Positions 40,801 to 49,516 of a stretch of 64,000 nt of DNA are shown piece after piece. Source of the DNA: Chimaeribacter californicus (lineage in GTDB: Bacteria; Pseudomonadota; Gammaproteobacteria; Enterobacterales; Enterobacteriaceae); the NCBI RefSeq assembly GCF_002858675.1, contig NZ_PJZF01000006.1:1-64000 (forward strand), given 5' to 3'. How positions within the stretch are numbered: the first letter of the stretch is position 1; each line of letters opens with the position of its first letter. A program made the position numbers and the translations under genes. The notes beneath the pieces were generated by a model, which was given only the letters and a program-made list of their open reading frames with translations, ran no database searches and was not told where the DNA came from.

Positions 40801-41532
40801 ATGGACAATCTGAATTTAAATAAACACATCTCCGGCCAGTTCAATGCCGAGCTGGAGCATATCCGTACCCAGGTATTAACCATGGGCGGGCTGGTGGAGC
40901 AGCAACTCACTGACGCCATTACCGCCATGCACAATCAGGACGCCGATCTCGCCACCCAGGTGATCGAGGGCGACCGCAAGGTCAACATGATGGAAGTGGC
41001 GATCGATGAGGCCTGTGTGCGCATCATCGCCAAACGCCAGCCCACCGCCAGTGATTTGCGGCTGGTGATGGCGATCATCAAAACCATCTCTGAGCTGGAG
41101 CGCATCGGGGATGTGGCGGATAAAATCTGCCGTACCGCGCTGGAGAAGTTTTCCCACCAGCACCAGCCCCTGCTGGTGAGCCTGGAGTCATTGGGCCGCC
41201 ACACGGTGCAGATGCTGCATGATGTGCTGGATGCCTTTGCGCGTATGGATCTGGATGAAGCCGTGCGGATTTACCGCGAAGACAAAAAGGTCGACCAGGA
41301 GTATGAAGGCATTGTGCGCCAGCTGATGACCTACATGATGGAGGATTCCCGCACCATTCCCAGCGTGCTGACCGCGCTGTTCTGCGCCCGCTCAATTGAG
41401 CGGATTGGCGACCGCTGCCAGAACATCTGCGAATTTATCTTCTACTTCGTGAAAGGGCAGGATTTCCGCCACCTCGGCGGCGATGCGCTGGATGTGCTGC
41501 TGGCGGGCGACAAGGACAACTCGCCGTCCTGA
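40801..41532 (+). CDS. phoU: Phosphate-signalling regulator PhoU
   Basis: 243-residue protein with two three-helix bundles that, with Pst, keeps the sensor kinase PhoR inactive when phosphate is ample. Repeated metal-binding-type segments ([11 protein letters not shown] near 100 and [12 protein letters not shown] near 200) mark the two bundles. Last gene of pstSCAB-phoU; convergent with the TetR gene 18 bp away and with no obvious terminator between. Confidence 0.96.
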   Translation: MDNLNLNKHISGQFNAELEHIRTQVLTMGGLVEQQLTDAITAMHNQDADLATQVIEGDRKVNMMEVAIDEACVRIIAKRQPTASDLRLVMAIIKTISELERIGDVADKICRTALEKFSHQHQPLLVSLESLGRHTVQMLHDVLDAFARMDLDEAVRIYREDKKVDQEYEGIVRQLMTYMMEDSRTIPSVLTALFCARSIERIGDRCQNICEFIFYFVKGQDFRHLGGDALDVLLAGDKDNSPS

Positions 41533-41550
41533 CCCTGACCGCCGCGGGCC

Positions 41551-42195
41551 TTACAGCGTGACAAAGCGCAGCGTCACCTGTACCGCCATCTGGCGGAAGT
41601 GGGCGATATAGCTTTCATCCTGGGAATTCCCTTCAAACAGCGTGTCGAAGGTGTACTGGTTGGCAGCCTGATGGAAACTCATGCTGCTGATCAGCCGGTG
41701 CACATCGCGCGCGGCCACGTCCGCCCGGAACAACCCACCCTGTTTGCCGCGGCTTAAAATATCCTCCAGCACCGTGAGCGCGCTGCGGTTCAGCGTTTTG
41801 ATCTGTGTGGACTGGCGGATATAGCGCCCACGCATCATGTTCTCCATGCAGATCACCCGGATAAAGTCAGCATTCTGCACATGGAAGTTAAAACTGGCTT
41901 CCACCAGCTTCACCAGCGCCTCGGCCGGCGGCAGCGCGGCCAGGTTCAGGCTCATCTCATGGCGGCGGATCTGGCCGTAGACGTGCTCCAGCACGCTGAT
42001 GTAGAGCGCCTCTTTATTCCTGAAGTGATATACCACCATCCGTTTGGTGGTATCGGCATGTTCAGCAATCTTCTCCATGCGTGCGCCATTCAGGCCCGAC
42101 TCGGCAAACTCCGCCAGCGCGCTGTCAAAAATCCGCTTTTTCAGGCCGACCGGATCGTTTTTCCGCCCGGTGGACGGTATCTCTTGGCTGCTCAG
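41551..42195 (-). CDS. TetR-family regulator with apparent CTG start
   Basis: From CTG 42195 the product is 214 residues, beginning (M)SSQEIPSTGRKNDPVGLKKR. It then has the TetR N-terminal helices and helix-turn-helix (FAESGLNGARMEKIAEHADT, TKRMVVYHFRNKEALY, about residues 25-70) and a helical effector domain. No ATG, GTG or TTG occurs in frame between the upstream stop (42211-42213) and the ATG at 42076. That ATG would delete the first DNA-binding helix. AAGGAG (42207-42202) sits 6 nt before the CTG, the ideal spacing. It faces quiC and probably controls it. Confidence 0.75.
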   Translation of the reverse strand: MSSQEIPSTGRKNDPVGLKKRIFDSALAEFAESGLNGARMEKIAEHADTTKRMVVYHFRNKEALYISVLEHVYGQIRRHEMSLNLAALPPAEALVKLVEASFNFHVQNADFIRVICMENMMRGRYIRQSTQIKTLNRSALTVLEDILSRGKQGGLFRADVAARDVHRLISSMSFHQAANQYTFDTLFEGNSQDESYIAHFRQMAVQVTLRFVTL

Positions 42196-42257
42196 AACAG
42201 GCTCCTTACATCAAGCAGGGGATTAACTTGCAGGGGCAAGAGTAGCGATTCTGCCGT

Positions 42258-42289
42258 GGCGATACAATTGCGCCCCGGCGATACAATTG
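42258..42289. repeat. 13-bp direct repeat in the tetR-quiC gap
   Basis: GGCGATACAATTG occurs twice, at 42258-42270 and 42277-42289, a 19-bp period. Each contains the palindrome CAATTG. It is close to the tetR start and could be a regulator-binding pair. Confidence 0.6.
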
Positions 42290-42323
42290 AAACGGCCTGT
42301 TACGCCTCCCCGCCTTGACTAAA

Positions 42324-42339
42324 TGAACCTCCTGGTTCA
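42324..42339. promoter_or_regulatory. Palindromic operator candidate for the TetR regulator
   Basis: TGAACC-TCCT-GGTTCA is a 16-bp inverted repeat of typical TetR size, directly after a -35-like TTGACT (42315-42320). The -10 is not clear. Position in the divergent gap makes it the best operator candidate. Confidence 0.6.
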
Positions 42340-42447
42340 AAACTTAACGCATATGCTGCCGGTTTCCGCAGGTTCTGCGGCCCTTCCCCCTGATGCCGGT
42401 AAGCCGATTTTTGTTGTCCGATCAGCCTGACTGAAAAGGGGAAAAGT

Positions 42448-44322
42448 ATGCAACGTTCTATCGCCACGGTCTCGGTTTCGGGGTCGTTGCCGGAAAAATT
42501 ACAGGCGATTGCTGATGCCGGGTTTGATGGCGTCGAAATTTTTGAAAACGATCTGCTCTACTATCCCGGCTCACCGGCGGAAATCCGCCAGCGCTGCGCC
42601 GATCTGGGGCTTGCGATCACGCTGTTCCAGCCGTTCCGTAATTTTGAGGGCAACCCGCGTGACCAGCTGGAGACCCACCTTGAGCGCGCGCGCCTGAAAT
42701 TTGACCTGATGCACCAGCTCGGCTGCGATACGCTGCTGGTGTGCAGCAACGTCTCGCCACAAAGCAGCGCCTCGCGTGATGTACAGGTAGCCGATCTGGC
42801 GCGGCTCGCCACGCTGGCGGAGCAGAGCGGCATCCGTATCGGCTATGAGGCGCTGGCCTGGGGTGCGCACGTCAACCGCTACCGGCAGGCGTGGGATCGG
42901 GTGCGTGAGGTAGACAGCCCGGCGATGGGCATCGTGCTCGACAGCTTCCACATTCTGGCGCTGGGGGACTCGCTGGATGAACTCGATGACATCCCGCTGG
43001 AGAAAATCACCTTCCTGCAACTGGCCGATGCGCCAATTCTGCAGATGAACACGCTGGAGTGGAGCCGCCACTCCCGCTGCTTCCCCGGCCAGGGTGAATT
43101 GCCGCTGGTGAAGTTCGCCACGCAATTGACGCAAAAAGGCTACCGCGGGCCGTGGTCACTGGAGATTTTCAACGACACCTTCCGCGCAGAGCCGGCCACC
43201 CCCACCGCGCAGGACGGCTACCGCTCGCTGCTCTATCTCGAGGAGCAAACCCGCCAGGCGCTGGCGCAGGCCAGCCAGCCCACGTTGCCTGACGCGTTGT
43301 TTACCTCGGCACCGCTGCCGCGCTATCACGGGGTGGAATTTATTGAGTTCAGCGCCGGAACGGACGACGCGCCGCCGCTGGAAGCCGGGTTGCAGCAGCT
43401 TGGGCTGGCGCACCGTGGCGATCACCGTTCCAAGGCGGTGTCGCTGTATCAGAACGGCCCGGTCAGTGTGATCGTCAACCGCCAGCCGGACAGCTTCGCC
43501 GCCGCCTACCACGACCGCCATGGCCTCTCGATGTGCGCGCTGGCGCTGAAGGTGGACGGCGCGCAACGTCTGCTGCAGCGGGCGCAGGATTACGGCTATG
43601 CCATTTTTCCGCCGCAGGCCGGCCCCAACGAGCGTGAGATCCCGGCGATTTGTACGCCGGACGGCAGCCTGATCTACCTGATTGAGCAGGGCGGGCAGGA
43701 TAGCTGGTCACAGGATTTCCACCTGCATGACGCCCCGCCGCCGTCTGCCGGCTGGCAAGGCGTCGATCACCTCGCGCTGGCGATCCCCGAAGCGATGCGC
43801 CAGAACTGGGTGATGTTCCTGCGCAGCGTGCTGGGCTTTGAACTGGAAAGCACGCAGGAGATGAACGATCCGTTTGGCATTGTGCGCAGCCAGCTGGCCC
43901 ACAGCCCGGAAAACCGGGTGCGGCTGCCGCTGAATATCTCCCAGAGCCGCGAAACGCTGATCGCCCGCACGCTACAGCGTTATCAGGGCGCGGGGCTGCA
44001 ACATGCCGCGTTCGCCACGGACGATATTTTCAGCGCCGTACGCGCCGCACGGGAACTGGGGCAGGCGCTGTTGCCGGTGCCGGAAAATTACTATCAGGAT
44101 CTGGCGGCCCGCTTCGGCCTGGACCAGGCGTTTCTCCAGCAGTTAGAAACGCACCATGTGCTCTACGATCGCGATGAACAGGGCGGCGAGCTGTTGCACG
44201 CCTACACCCGGCCGGTGGCGGACGGGCGCTTCTTCTTCGAGCTGCTGGAGCGGCGCGGCGGCTATGCGCAGTATGGGGAAGCCAACGCCGGGGTACGGTT
44301 GACGATGCAACAGCAGCCGTAA
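42448..44322 (+). CDS. quiC: 3-Dehydroshikimate dehydratase fused to an HPPD-like domain (QuiC type)
   Basis: 624 residues in two domains. Residues about 1-280 are a xylose-isomerase-like TIM barrel; metal ligands fit Glu in GYEALAW, Asp in VLDSFHI, Gln in FLQLADAP and Glu in SLEIFND. Residues about 295-620 resemble 4-hydroxyphenylpyruvate dioxygenase, with His in GVDHLALAIP, His in LQHAAFATDD and Glu in FFELLERRGG as the iron triad. Fused proteins of this type convert 3-dehydroshikimate to protocatechuate in quinate/shikimate catabolism (QuiC of Pseudomonas). The role of the second domain is unclear. Divergent from the TetR gene; convergent with yieH, 9 bp away. Confidence 0.85.
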   Translation: MQRSIATVSVSGSLPEKLQAIADAGFDGVEIFENDLLYYPGSPAEIRQRCADLGLAITLFQPFRNFEGNPRDQLETHLERARLKFDLMHQLGCDTLLVCSNVSPQSSASRDVQVADLARLATLAEQSGIRIGYEALAWGAHVNRYRQAWDRVREVDSPAMGIVLDSFHILALGDSLDELDDIPLEKITFLQLADAPILQMNTLEWSRHSRCFPGQGELPLVKFATQLTQKGYRGPWSLEIFNDTFRAEPATPTAQDGYRSLLYLEEQTRQALAQASQPTLPDALFTSAPLPRYHGVEFIEFSAGTDDAPPLEAGLQQLGLAHRGDHRSKAVSLYQNGPVSVIVNRQPDSFAAAYHDRHGLSMCALALKVDGAQRLLQRAQDYGYAIFPPQAGPNEREIPAICTPDGSLIYLIEQGGQDSWSQDFHLHDAPPPSAGWQGVDHLALAIPEAMRQNWVMFLRSVLGFELESTQEMNDPFGIVRSQLAHSPENRVRLPLNISQSRETLIARTLQRYQGAGLQHAAFATDDIFSAVRAARELGQALLPVPENYYQDLAARFGLDQAFLQQLETHHVLYDRDEQGGELLHAYTRPVADGRFFFELLERRGGYAQYGEANAGVRLTMQQQP

Positions 44323-44331
44323 CGGCACGGC

Positions 44332-45009
44332 TCAGCGCGTCAGGCGATAGCCCTGCTCACGCCACAGGCCGGGCAGGGCGTGCATGTCATGGAACGGGGT
44401 CACCAGCGGGTGATCAATCACCGGGTTGTGCGGGTCGGCACAGTAATAGAACACCGGGATGCCCGCCGCGATCCCGGCCTGTGTGCCGGCGACGGAATCC
44501 TCCACCAGGATGCAACGGCCGATATCCACCCCCATCTGTTGCGCCGCATGGTGCAACAGGGCCGGGTCTGGCTTCCAGCGCTGGATGTCATAGCCGCTGA
44601 ATAACCGGTGACTATCGCCGTCAGTGAAGAAAGGCAATAACCCGGTCAGGCCGAGGGAGTGCTGCATCTTACTGACCGGCCCGTTGGAGACCACGCACAC
44701 CGGGGCCTGAATCTGCGCCAGGAGTTCGCGTGCGCCGTCAATCGCCACTAATTCCCGCTCAAAGAGTTGCGCCACGTCCTGCCGGTAACGCGCTTCCATC
44801 TCGGCAACCGGCGCTGTCAGCCGGTGTTGCTGCCCGACCTGCTCAATGATCTCGTAAAGCTTGATCCCTTTATATTTTTTAAACACCTCATCCAGCGTCA
44901 AGGTGATGCCGTAATGCGCGAACATCTGCACATAGCCGCGGCTACACAACACTTCACTGTCCACCAGCGTCCCGTCACAATCAAAAAACACACATCCGGT
45001 ATCGCGCAT
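44332..45009 (-). CDS. yieH: HAD-family phosphatase YieH
   Basis: 225-residue haloacid-dehalogenase phosphatase; E. coli YieH hydrolyses 6-phosphogluconate and other small phosphates. Motif I FFDCDGTLVDSEV (about 8-20) with the nucleophile Asp, motif II VVSNGP, Lys in RWKPDP, and motif IV LVEDSVAGTQAGIAAG are present, with a helical cap between. AGGAG precedes the ATG. Same neighbour (adeP, divergent) as in E. coli. Confidence 0.92.
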   Translation of the reverse strand: MRDTGCVFFDCDGTLVDSEVLCSRGYVQMFAHYGITLTLDEVFKKYKGIKLYEIIEQVGQQHRLTAPVAEMEARYRQDVAQLFERELVAIDGARELLAQIQAPVCVVSNGPVSKMQHSLGLTGLLPFFTDGDSHRLFSGYDIQRWKPDPALLHHAAQQMGVDIGRCILVEDSVAGTQAGIAAGIPVFYYCADPHNPVIDHPLVTPFHDMHALPGLWREQGYRLTR

Positions 45010-45121
45010 CTTGTGCTCCTGTTCTCCGGCCGGTTTGGCATCATGAATGAAATCATTATTTCACCTGCGGCCGCAATGAAAATAAAAAAGGGTTCAGCCA
45101 TGCTTACCGGTTTTTTGCCCG

Positions 45122-45137
45122 GCGGAAACGTTATCCT
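45122..45137. promoter_or_regulatory. PurR-box candidate upstream of adeP
   Basis: GCGGAAACGTTATCCT matches the PurR consensus ACGCAAACGTTTTCGT at 12 of 16 positions, including the full AAACGTT core, about 105 bp before adeP. Purine repression of adenine uptake would be logical; assignment is by pattern only. Confidence 0.4.
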
Positions 45138-45241
45138 GCGGGTAAAATCCGCGAAAAAAAGTGTGAGGGCCGCGTCAAAATTCCTATTTTTTGTTATAGG
45201 ATAGCCCCGACCCTCCTTTTCCCTCTTCGGAAATCAGATAA

Positions 45242-46579
45242 ATGAGCAAACCACAACCAAGCGCGGCTGATGATAACGGCCTGCTTGAGCGCGTATTCAA
45301 GCTGAAGCAGCACGGTACCACCGCACGTACTGAAGTGATTGCCGGGCTGACCACCTTCCTTACCATGGTGTATATCGTTTTTGTAAACCCGCAGATTCTC
45401 GGGGTGGCGGGCATGGATGTCCGGGCGGTCTTTGTGACCACCTGCCTGATTGCGGCGTTCGGCAGCATCTTTATGGGCCTGCTGGCTAACCTGCCGGTGG
45501 CACTGGCCCCGGCGATGGGCCTGAATGCGTTCTTCGCGTTTGTGGTGGTCGGCGCAATGGGCATTTCATGGCAAGTGGCGATGGGTGCTATTTTCTGGGG
45601 CGCAATCGGTTTCCTGCTGCTGACCCTGTTCCGCATCCGCTACTGGATGATCGCCAACATCCCGGTCAGCCTGCGCGTGGGCATCACCAGCGGCATCGGG
45701 CTGTTTATCGGCATGATGGGGCTGAAAAACGCCGGCATTATTGTGGCCAACCCAGACACCATTGTGACCATCGGCAACCTCTCCTCGCATAACGTGCTGC
45801 TGGGCATTCTGGGCTTCTTTATTATCGCTATTCTGGCTTCGCGCAATATCCATGCGGCGGTGCTGGTGTCGATTGTGATCACCACGCTGTGTGGCTGGGC
45901 CATTGGCGATGTGAAATATGGCGGGATTGTGGCGCTGCCGCCGAGCATCACCTCTGTGGTGGGCCAGGTCGATCTGGCCGGGGCATTTAACCTCGGGCTG
46001 GCGGGCGTAATCTTCTCCTTTATGCTGGTGAACCTGTTTGACTCCTCCGGCACGCTGATTGGCGTGACGGACAAAGCAGGGCTGGCAGATGCCAAAGGCA
46101 AGTTCCCGCGCATGAAGCAGGCGCTGTTTGTGGACAGCATCAGCTCGGTGGTGGGCGCGTATGTCGGCACCTCGTCGGTGACGGCCTATATCGAAAGCTC
46201 CTCCGGCGTCTCGGTGGGCGGCCGCACCGGCCTGACGGCGGTCGTTGTCGGCATTCTGTTCCTGTTGGTGATTTTTATCTCGCCGCTGGCCGGCATGGTG
46301 CCGGCGTATGCCGCCGCCGGGGCGCTGATTTACGTAGGGGTATTGATGACCTCCAGCCTGGCGCGCGTCACCTGGGATGACCTGACCGAAGCTGTCCCGG
46401 CCTTTATCACCGCCGTGATGATGCCGTTCAGCTTCTCAATCACCGAAGGCATCGCCCTGGGCTTCATCTCTTACTGTGTGATGAAACTCGGCACCGGGCG
46501 CTGGAGAGAGATCAACCCGTGCGTCATCGTGGTGGCGCTGCTGTTTGTGCTGAAAATCGCGTTTATTGACGCGCACTAA
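45242..46579 (+). CDS. adeP: Adenine permease AdeP (YieG)
   Basis: 445 residues as in E. coli. High-affinity proton-coupled adenine uptake in the inner membrane (AzgA-like branch of the NCS2 family), about 12-14 helices. Conserved substrate-site regions: ALAPAMGLNAFFAF near 85, VNLFDSSGTLIGV near 264 and GTSSVTAYIESSSG near 310. It is divergent from yieH, as in E. coli, and ends at a bidirectional terminator that is part of the island's left direct repeat. Confidence 0.95.
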   Translation: MSKPQPSAADDNGLLERVFKLKQHGTTARTEVIAGLTTFLTMVYIVFVNPQILGVAGMDVRAVFVTTCLIAAFGSIFMGLLANLPVALAPAMGLNAFFAFVVVGAMGISWQVAMGAIFWGAIGFLLLTLFRIRYWMIANIPVSLRVGITSGIGLFIGMMGLKNAGIIVANPDTIVTIGNLSSHNVLLGILGFFIIAILASRNIHAAVLVSIVITTLCGWAIGDVKYGGIVALPPSITSVVGQVDLAGAFNLGLAGVIFSFMLVNLFDSSGTLIGVTDKAGLADAKGKFPRMKQALFVDSISSVVGAYVGTSSVTAYIESSSGVSVGGRTGLTAVVVGILFLLVIFISPLAGMVPAYAAAGALIYVGVLMTSSLARVTWDDLTEAVPAFITAVMMPFSFSITEGIALGFISYCVMKLGTGRWREINPCVIVVALLFVLKIAFIDAH

Positions 46580-46601
46580 GGGCAGCTCTGCCCCGGAAAA
46601 C

Positions 46602-46631
46602 AAAAAGGCCGATCGTCAGATCGGCCTTTTT
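46602..46631. terminator. Bidirectional terminator, copy A
   Basis: AAAAAGGCCGATC-GTCA-GATCGGCCTTTTT: a 13-bp stem with A-run and T-run on the two sides. It serves adeP (plus) and whatever reads through the yieF fragment from the rhamnosidase operon (minus). An exact duplicate lies at 51842-51871. Confidence 0.9.
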
Positions 46632-46650
46632 TATCGCGGGAAAACGGCGC

Positions 46651-46837
46651 TCAGCTGCTGACTTTCTGAATATACTGGCCGAACGCCGTGAGCTGGCCGC
46701 GGAGGAAATCGGGCGTGTTCTGGTCAACGACTTCGCCAATTTGCTCATCCACTTTGTTCTGAATCACCCCGCCCATAAACTCCGGCTTGTTCATCACCAG
46801 CGCATCGGGATACACCAGAATCTGGCGCAGAGGGTAC
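46651..46837 (-). pseudogene. yieF: 3' fragment of yieF (duplicated)
   Basis: Encodes the last 62 residues of YieF (LRQILVYPDALVMNKPEF ... QYIQKVSS) without the flavin-binding N-terminal part, so it cannot be functional alone. Relative to the intact gene at 51891-52460 I count six amino-acid-changing and four silent differences, including two Leu-to-Pro changes. That is a pattern of relaxed constraint. It lies directly downstream of the rhamnosidase stop. Confidence 0.9.
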
Positions 46838-46840
46838 CAC

Positions 46841-49504
46841 TCAGCCGGGTTTATATTCAGCAGGCAGATATTCCACGTAATACTCACCCGATCCGGTTGT
46901 CGCGCACCATTGCGACGCGTTTGGCGTAAACGCCAATCCACCCGCCTCGACAATCTCTCTGGCGGCAAGTTTCAGCGTCGCGGTGGTATTTGCCGGAATA
47001 CGCACGCTCAGCCGGATACGTTCCCCTACCCGACGCCAGTGCACGGCGATTTCACCGTACAGCGATTGATACCCGGCATCGACAAAGCTCACCTCGTCGC
47101 CCGGCAGTGGGGAGAGGATCACATGTTTGAAGCCTGGCTGCGCCTCGTCTGCCTCAATACCCGCCACGGCGCGATATAACCACTCCCCTACTGCCCCGTA
47201 GGCATAGTGGTTAAAGGAGTTCATGTTCGGGCTCCACATCGAGCCATCCGGCCTGATACCGTCCCAGTGCTCCCAGATGGTGGTCGCCCCGGCGTTGACC
47301 TGATACAGCCATGAAGGAAAGTCCTCTTTCAGCAGCAACGCCCACGCCTCGTCGACCCGCCCATTCTGGCTTAGCGCATGGCAAAAATAGGGCGTGCCGA
47401 CAAAGCCGGTGACCAGATGCCCGTCATGTTCCGCGAGAAGTTCCGCCAGCGTATCCACCGTACGCTGACGAAAGGCATCAGGGACAAGATTGAAGTACAA
47501 CGCCAGAATATGCGCCGTCTGGGTTCTGGCCGTCATCGTGCCGTCAGCGGTGAAAAACTCCGTGCAAAAGCGTTGCACGATAGCCTGATGCAGCACCTGG
47601 TAATTCGCCGCATCATCGTGGCGACCGATTACCGCCGCCGCGCGGGCAAAGAGTCCGGTGGAATACGCATACCAGGCCGTACAGATCAGCGCGTCCGGTG
47701 TGGCCCCAAAATAGCTGCCCTCCTCGGCATCCAGCGCCACCCAGTCGCCAAACTGCAATTTATAGCGCCACAGGTGGTTATCGGCATGGGAATGCATAAA
47801 ATCGATCCACGCTTTCATGCTGTCATACTGTTTTTCCAGAATGCGGGTATCGCCGTACATCAGGTACAGCGTCCACGGATTAACCACCGCCGCATCAGCC
47901 CAGGCGGAAGATGAATGCGTACCCCCGTCAGCCAGAAAACGATCCGCCTCGCAGTGCCCGGTGAGAATATCCGGGATCACATGGGGAACGCCGCCTTCCG
48001 GCGTCTGATCAATTTTCAGGTCGGTCAGCCATTTGGCAAAAAAGTTGCGGGTCTGCATCAGATAGCTGGCAGTGCGGCAGAAGATCTGCGCATCCCCGGT
48101 CCACCCCAGCCGCTCGTCACGCTGCGGGCAATCGGTGGGGACATCAACAAAGTTACCTTTCAGGCCCCATAAAATATTGTGATGCAGCTGATTAAGGCCA
48201 GGGTGCGAACAGGTAAAGCGCCCGGTTTGCTGCATGTCTGAATGCAGCACAATCGCCTTAAAATTCTCCGCATCGACCCGGCCGGGATACTGCTCCACCT
48301 TCACATACCGAAACCCCTGGAAGGTGAAATGCGGGTGGTAAACTTCTTCGCCGTCGCCGCCAAGGATATATTCCGTGCGCTGCTGTGCGCTGCGCAGATT
48401 GTCCAGATAGACATTTCCCTGCGCATCCAGCGTTTCAAAGTGACGCAACACCACCCTGTCGCCACGCTGCCCGTTAACGCGAAACTCTACCCACCCGCTC
48501 ATGTTCTGACCGAAATCAATCACCGTATCGCCCTGCGGCGTGGTGATAATAGCCTGTGGGTGCAGGGTTTCCTGCGCCTTAACTTTACATGCACCCTGAG
48601 CAGTCAGCGCCTGCTTGTTAAAGGCGACTACGCTGGCCGGATGCCATGCGCGATCATCAAACGCCGTACTCGCCCAGCCGTGTTGCACCAGCCGGGCGTC
48701 ATACACTTCGCCGTCGTAGAGTTCGGAAAAGAGGATCGGCGAGGTGTGTGCGCGCCAGTCAGCGTCAGACACGATCATCTCCTGCGTGCCATCCTCATAG
48801 CGAACCACCAATTGACACAGCAGCGCCGTTTGCTCACCGTAAAAATTGCGGTGGCGCATAAACCCCATATCCCCTTTAAACCAGCCCGCACCCACTTCAG
48901 CGCCGATGGCATTGTCGCCCTGACGAAGCTGCGCCGTAACGTCCCAGCTCTGATACAGCAAGTGCTGCGCATAGCTGGTCCAGCCGGGGGCCAGTTCATC
49001 ATCGCCCACCCGTTCGCCGTTGAGATAAAGATGGTAAAGCCCGAGCGCGGTAACGTGGACAAACGCCGCAGCAATGGCCTTGTCTGCCAGCTGAAACGTG
49101 TGACGTAGCAAAGTAGCATTCGACTGCTGCTTGTTTTCCGGCGTTTCTGCCGAGATAAACTCCGCCTGCCAGGGCGCGGTCATCATGCCCGTGACAAATT
49201 CAGCCGCCTGGCTCCAGCCACTCTGCTCGCCCGCGTTATCGCTGATACACACCCGCAAGAAATAGCGCGTCGAGGGCGACAGCGGGATGCCCGGCAGCGT
49301 GATATTCGCCGAGGCGTTATCCGTTACCACGCCGCTGTCATACAGCAGGGCGGAAAAATCGGCGTCGGTGCTGCACTGTAATTGCCAGCTTTGCTGCTGC
49401 ACATTTTGCCGGTCACTGACAATCTGCCAGCCGAGCAGAGGGAACGCATCCACCCCGGTCAGGGTGTGTTCATAATTGAGCGTAATTTTGCTTACTGCCA
49501 ACAT
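46841..49504 (-). CDS. Alpha-L-rhamnosidase, glycoside hydrolase family 78
   Basis: 887 residues, removes terminal L-rhamnose from glycosides. The N-terminal beta domains (about 1-340) precede the (alpha/alpha)6 catalytic barrel (about 340-790). It contains CPQRDERLGWTGDAQIF near 460, with the general-acid acidic residues, and TTIWEHWDG near 740, with the proposed catalytic Glu. A C-terminal beta-sandwich ends YVEYLPAEYKPG. No signal peptide, so it is cytoplasmic and needs imported rhamnosides. It starts 12 bp after the transporter stop. Its stop codon is 3 bp from the left direct repeat, so its transcript would run through the yieF fragment to terminator A. Confidence 0.9.
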   Translation of the reverse strand: MLAVSKITLNYEHTLTGVDAFPLLGWQIVSDRQNVQQQSWQLQCSTDADFSALLYDSGVVTDNASANITLPGIPLSPSTRYFLRVCISDNAGEQSGWSQAAEFVTGMMTAPWQAEFISAETPENKQQSNATLLRHTFQLADKAIAAAFVHVTALGLYHLYLNGERVGDDELAPGWTSYAQHLLYQSWDVTAQLRQGDNAIGAEVGAGWFKGDMGFMRHRNFYGEQTALLCQLVVRYEDGTQEMIVSDADWRAHTSPILFSELYDGEVYDARLVQHGWASTAFDDRAWHPASVVAFNKQALTAQGACKVKAQETLHPQAIITTPQGDTVIDFGQNMSGWVEFRVNGQRGDRVVLRHFETLDAQGNVYLDNLRSAQQRTEYILGGDGEEVYHPHFTFQGFRYVKVEQYPGRVDAENFKAIVLHSDMQQTGRFTCSHPGLNQLHHNILWGLKGNFVDVPTDCPQRDERLGWTGDAQIFCRTASYLMQTRNFFAKWLTDLKIDQTPEGGVPHVIPDILTGHCEADRFLADGGTHSSSAWADAAVVNPWTLYLMYGDTRILEKQYDSMKAWIDFMHSHADNHLWRYKLQFGDWVALDAEEGSYFGATPDALICTAWYAYSTGLFARAAAVIGRHDDAANYQVLHQAIVQRFCTEFFTADGTMTARTQTAHILALYFNLVPDAFRQRTVDTLAELLAEHDGHLVTGFVGTPYFCHALSQNGRVDEAWALLLKEDFPSWLYQVNAGATTIWEHWDGIRPDGSMWSPNMNSFNHYAYGAVGEWLYRAVAGIEADEAQPGFKHVILSPLPGDEVSFVDAGYQSLYGEIAVHWRRVGERIRLSVRIPANTTATLKLAAREIVEAGGLAFTPNASQWCATTGSGEYYVEYLPAEYKPG

Positions 49505-49516
49505 GGTTGTGACTCC

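Larger units (their letters stand above)
46602..46837. repeat. 236-bp direct repeat, copy A (left end of rhamnoside island)
   Basis: Aligns without gaps to 51842-52077; I count 13 mismatches in 236 positions (about 94-95% identity), and similarity stops abruptly at both ends. It contains the terminator and the last 62 codons of yieF. The offset between copies is 5,240 bp. Confidence 0.92.

Noticed and set aside
42448-44322. quiC as two adjacent genes or a frameshift
   Set aside because: One continuous reading frame covers both domains, and the fused dehydratase/HPPD-like architecture is known.
45010-45241. Purine riboswitch upstream of adeP
   Set aside because: I could not find the conserved aptamer core; a PurR-like box is a better, though weak, explanation for purine control.
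46651-46968. Possible 105-codon gene on the minus strand containing the YieF C-terminus
   Set aside because: The upstream part is an out-of-frame reading of the rhamnosidase gene; only the yieF 3' fragment is meaningful, so it is annotated as a pseudogene.
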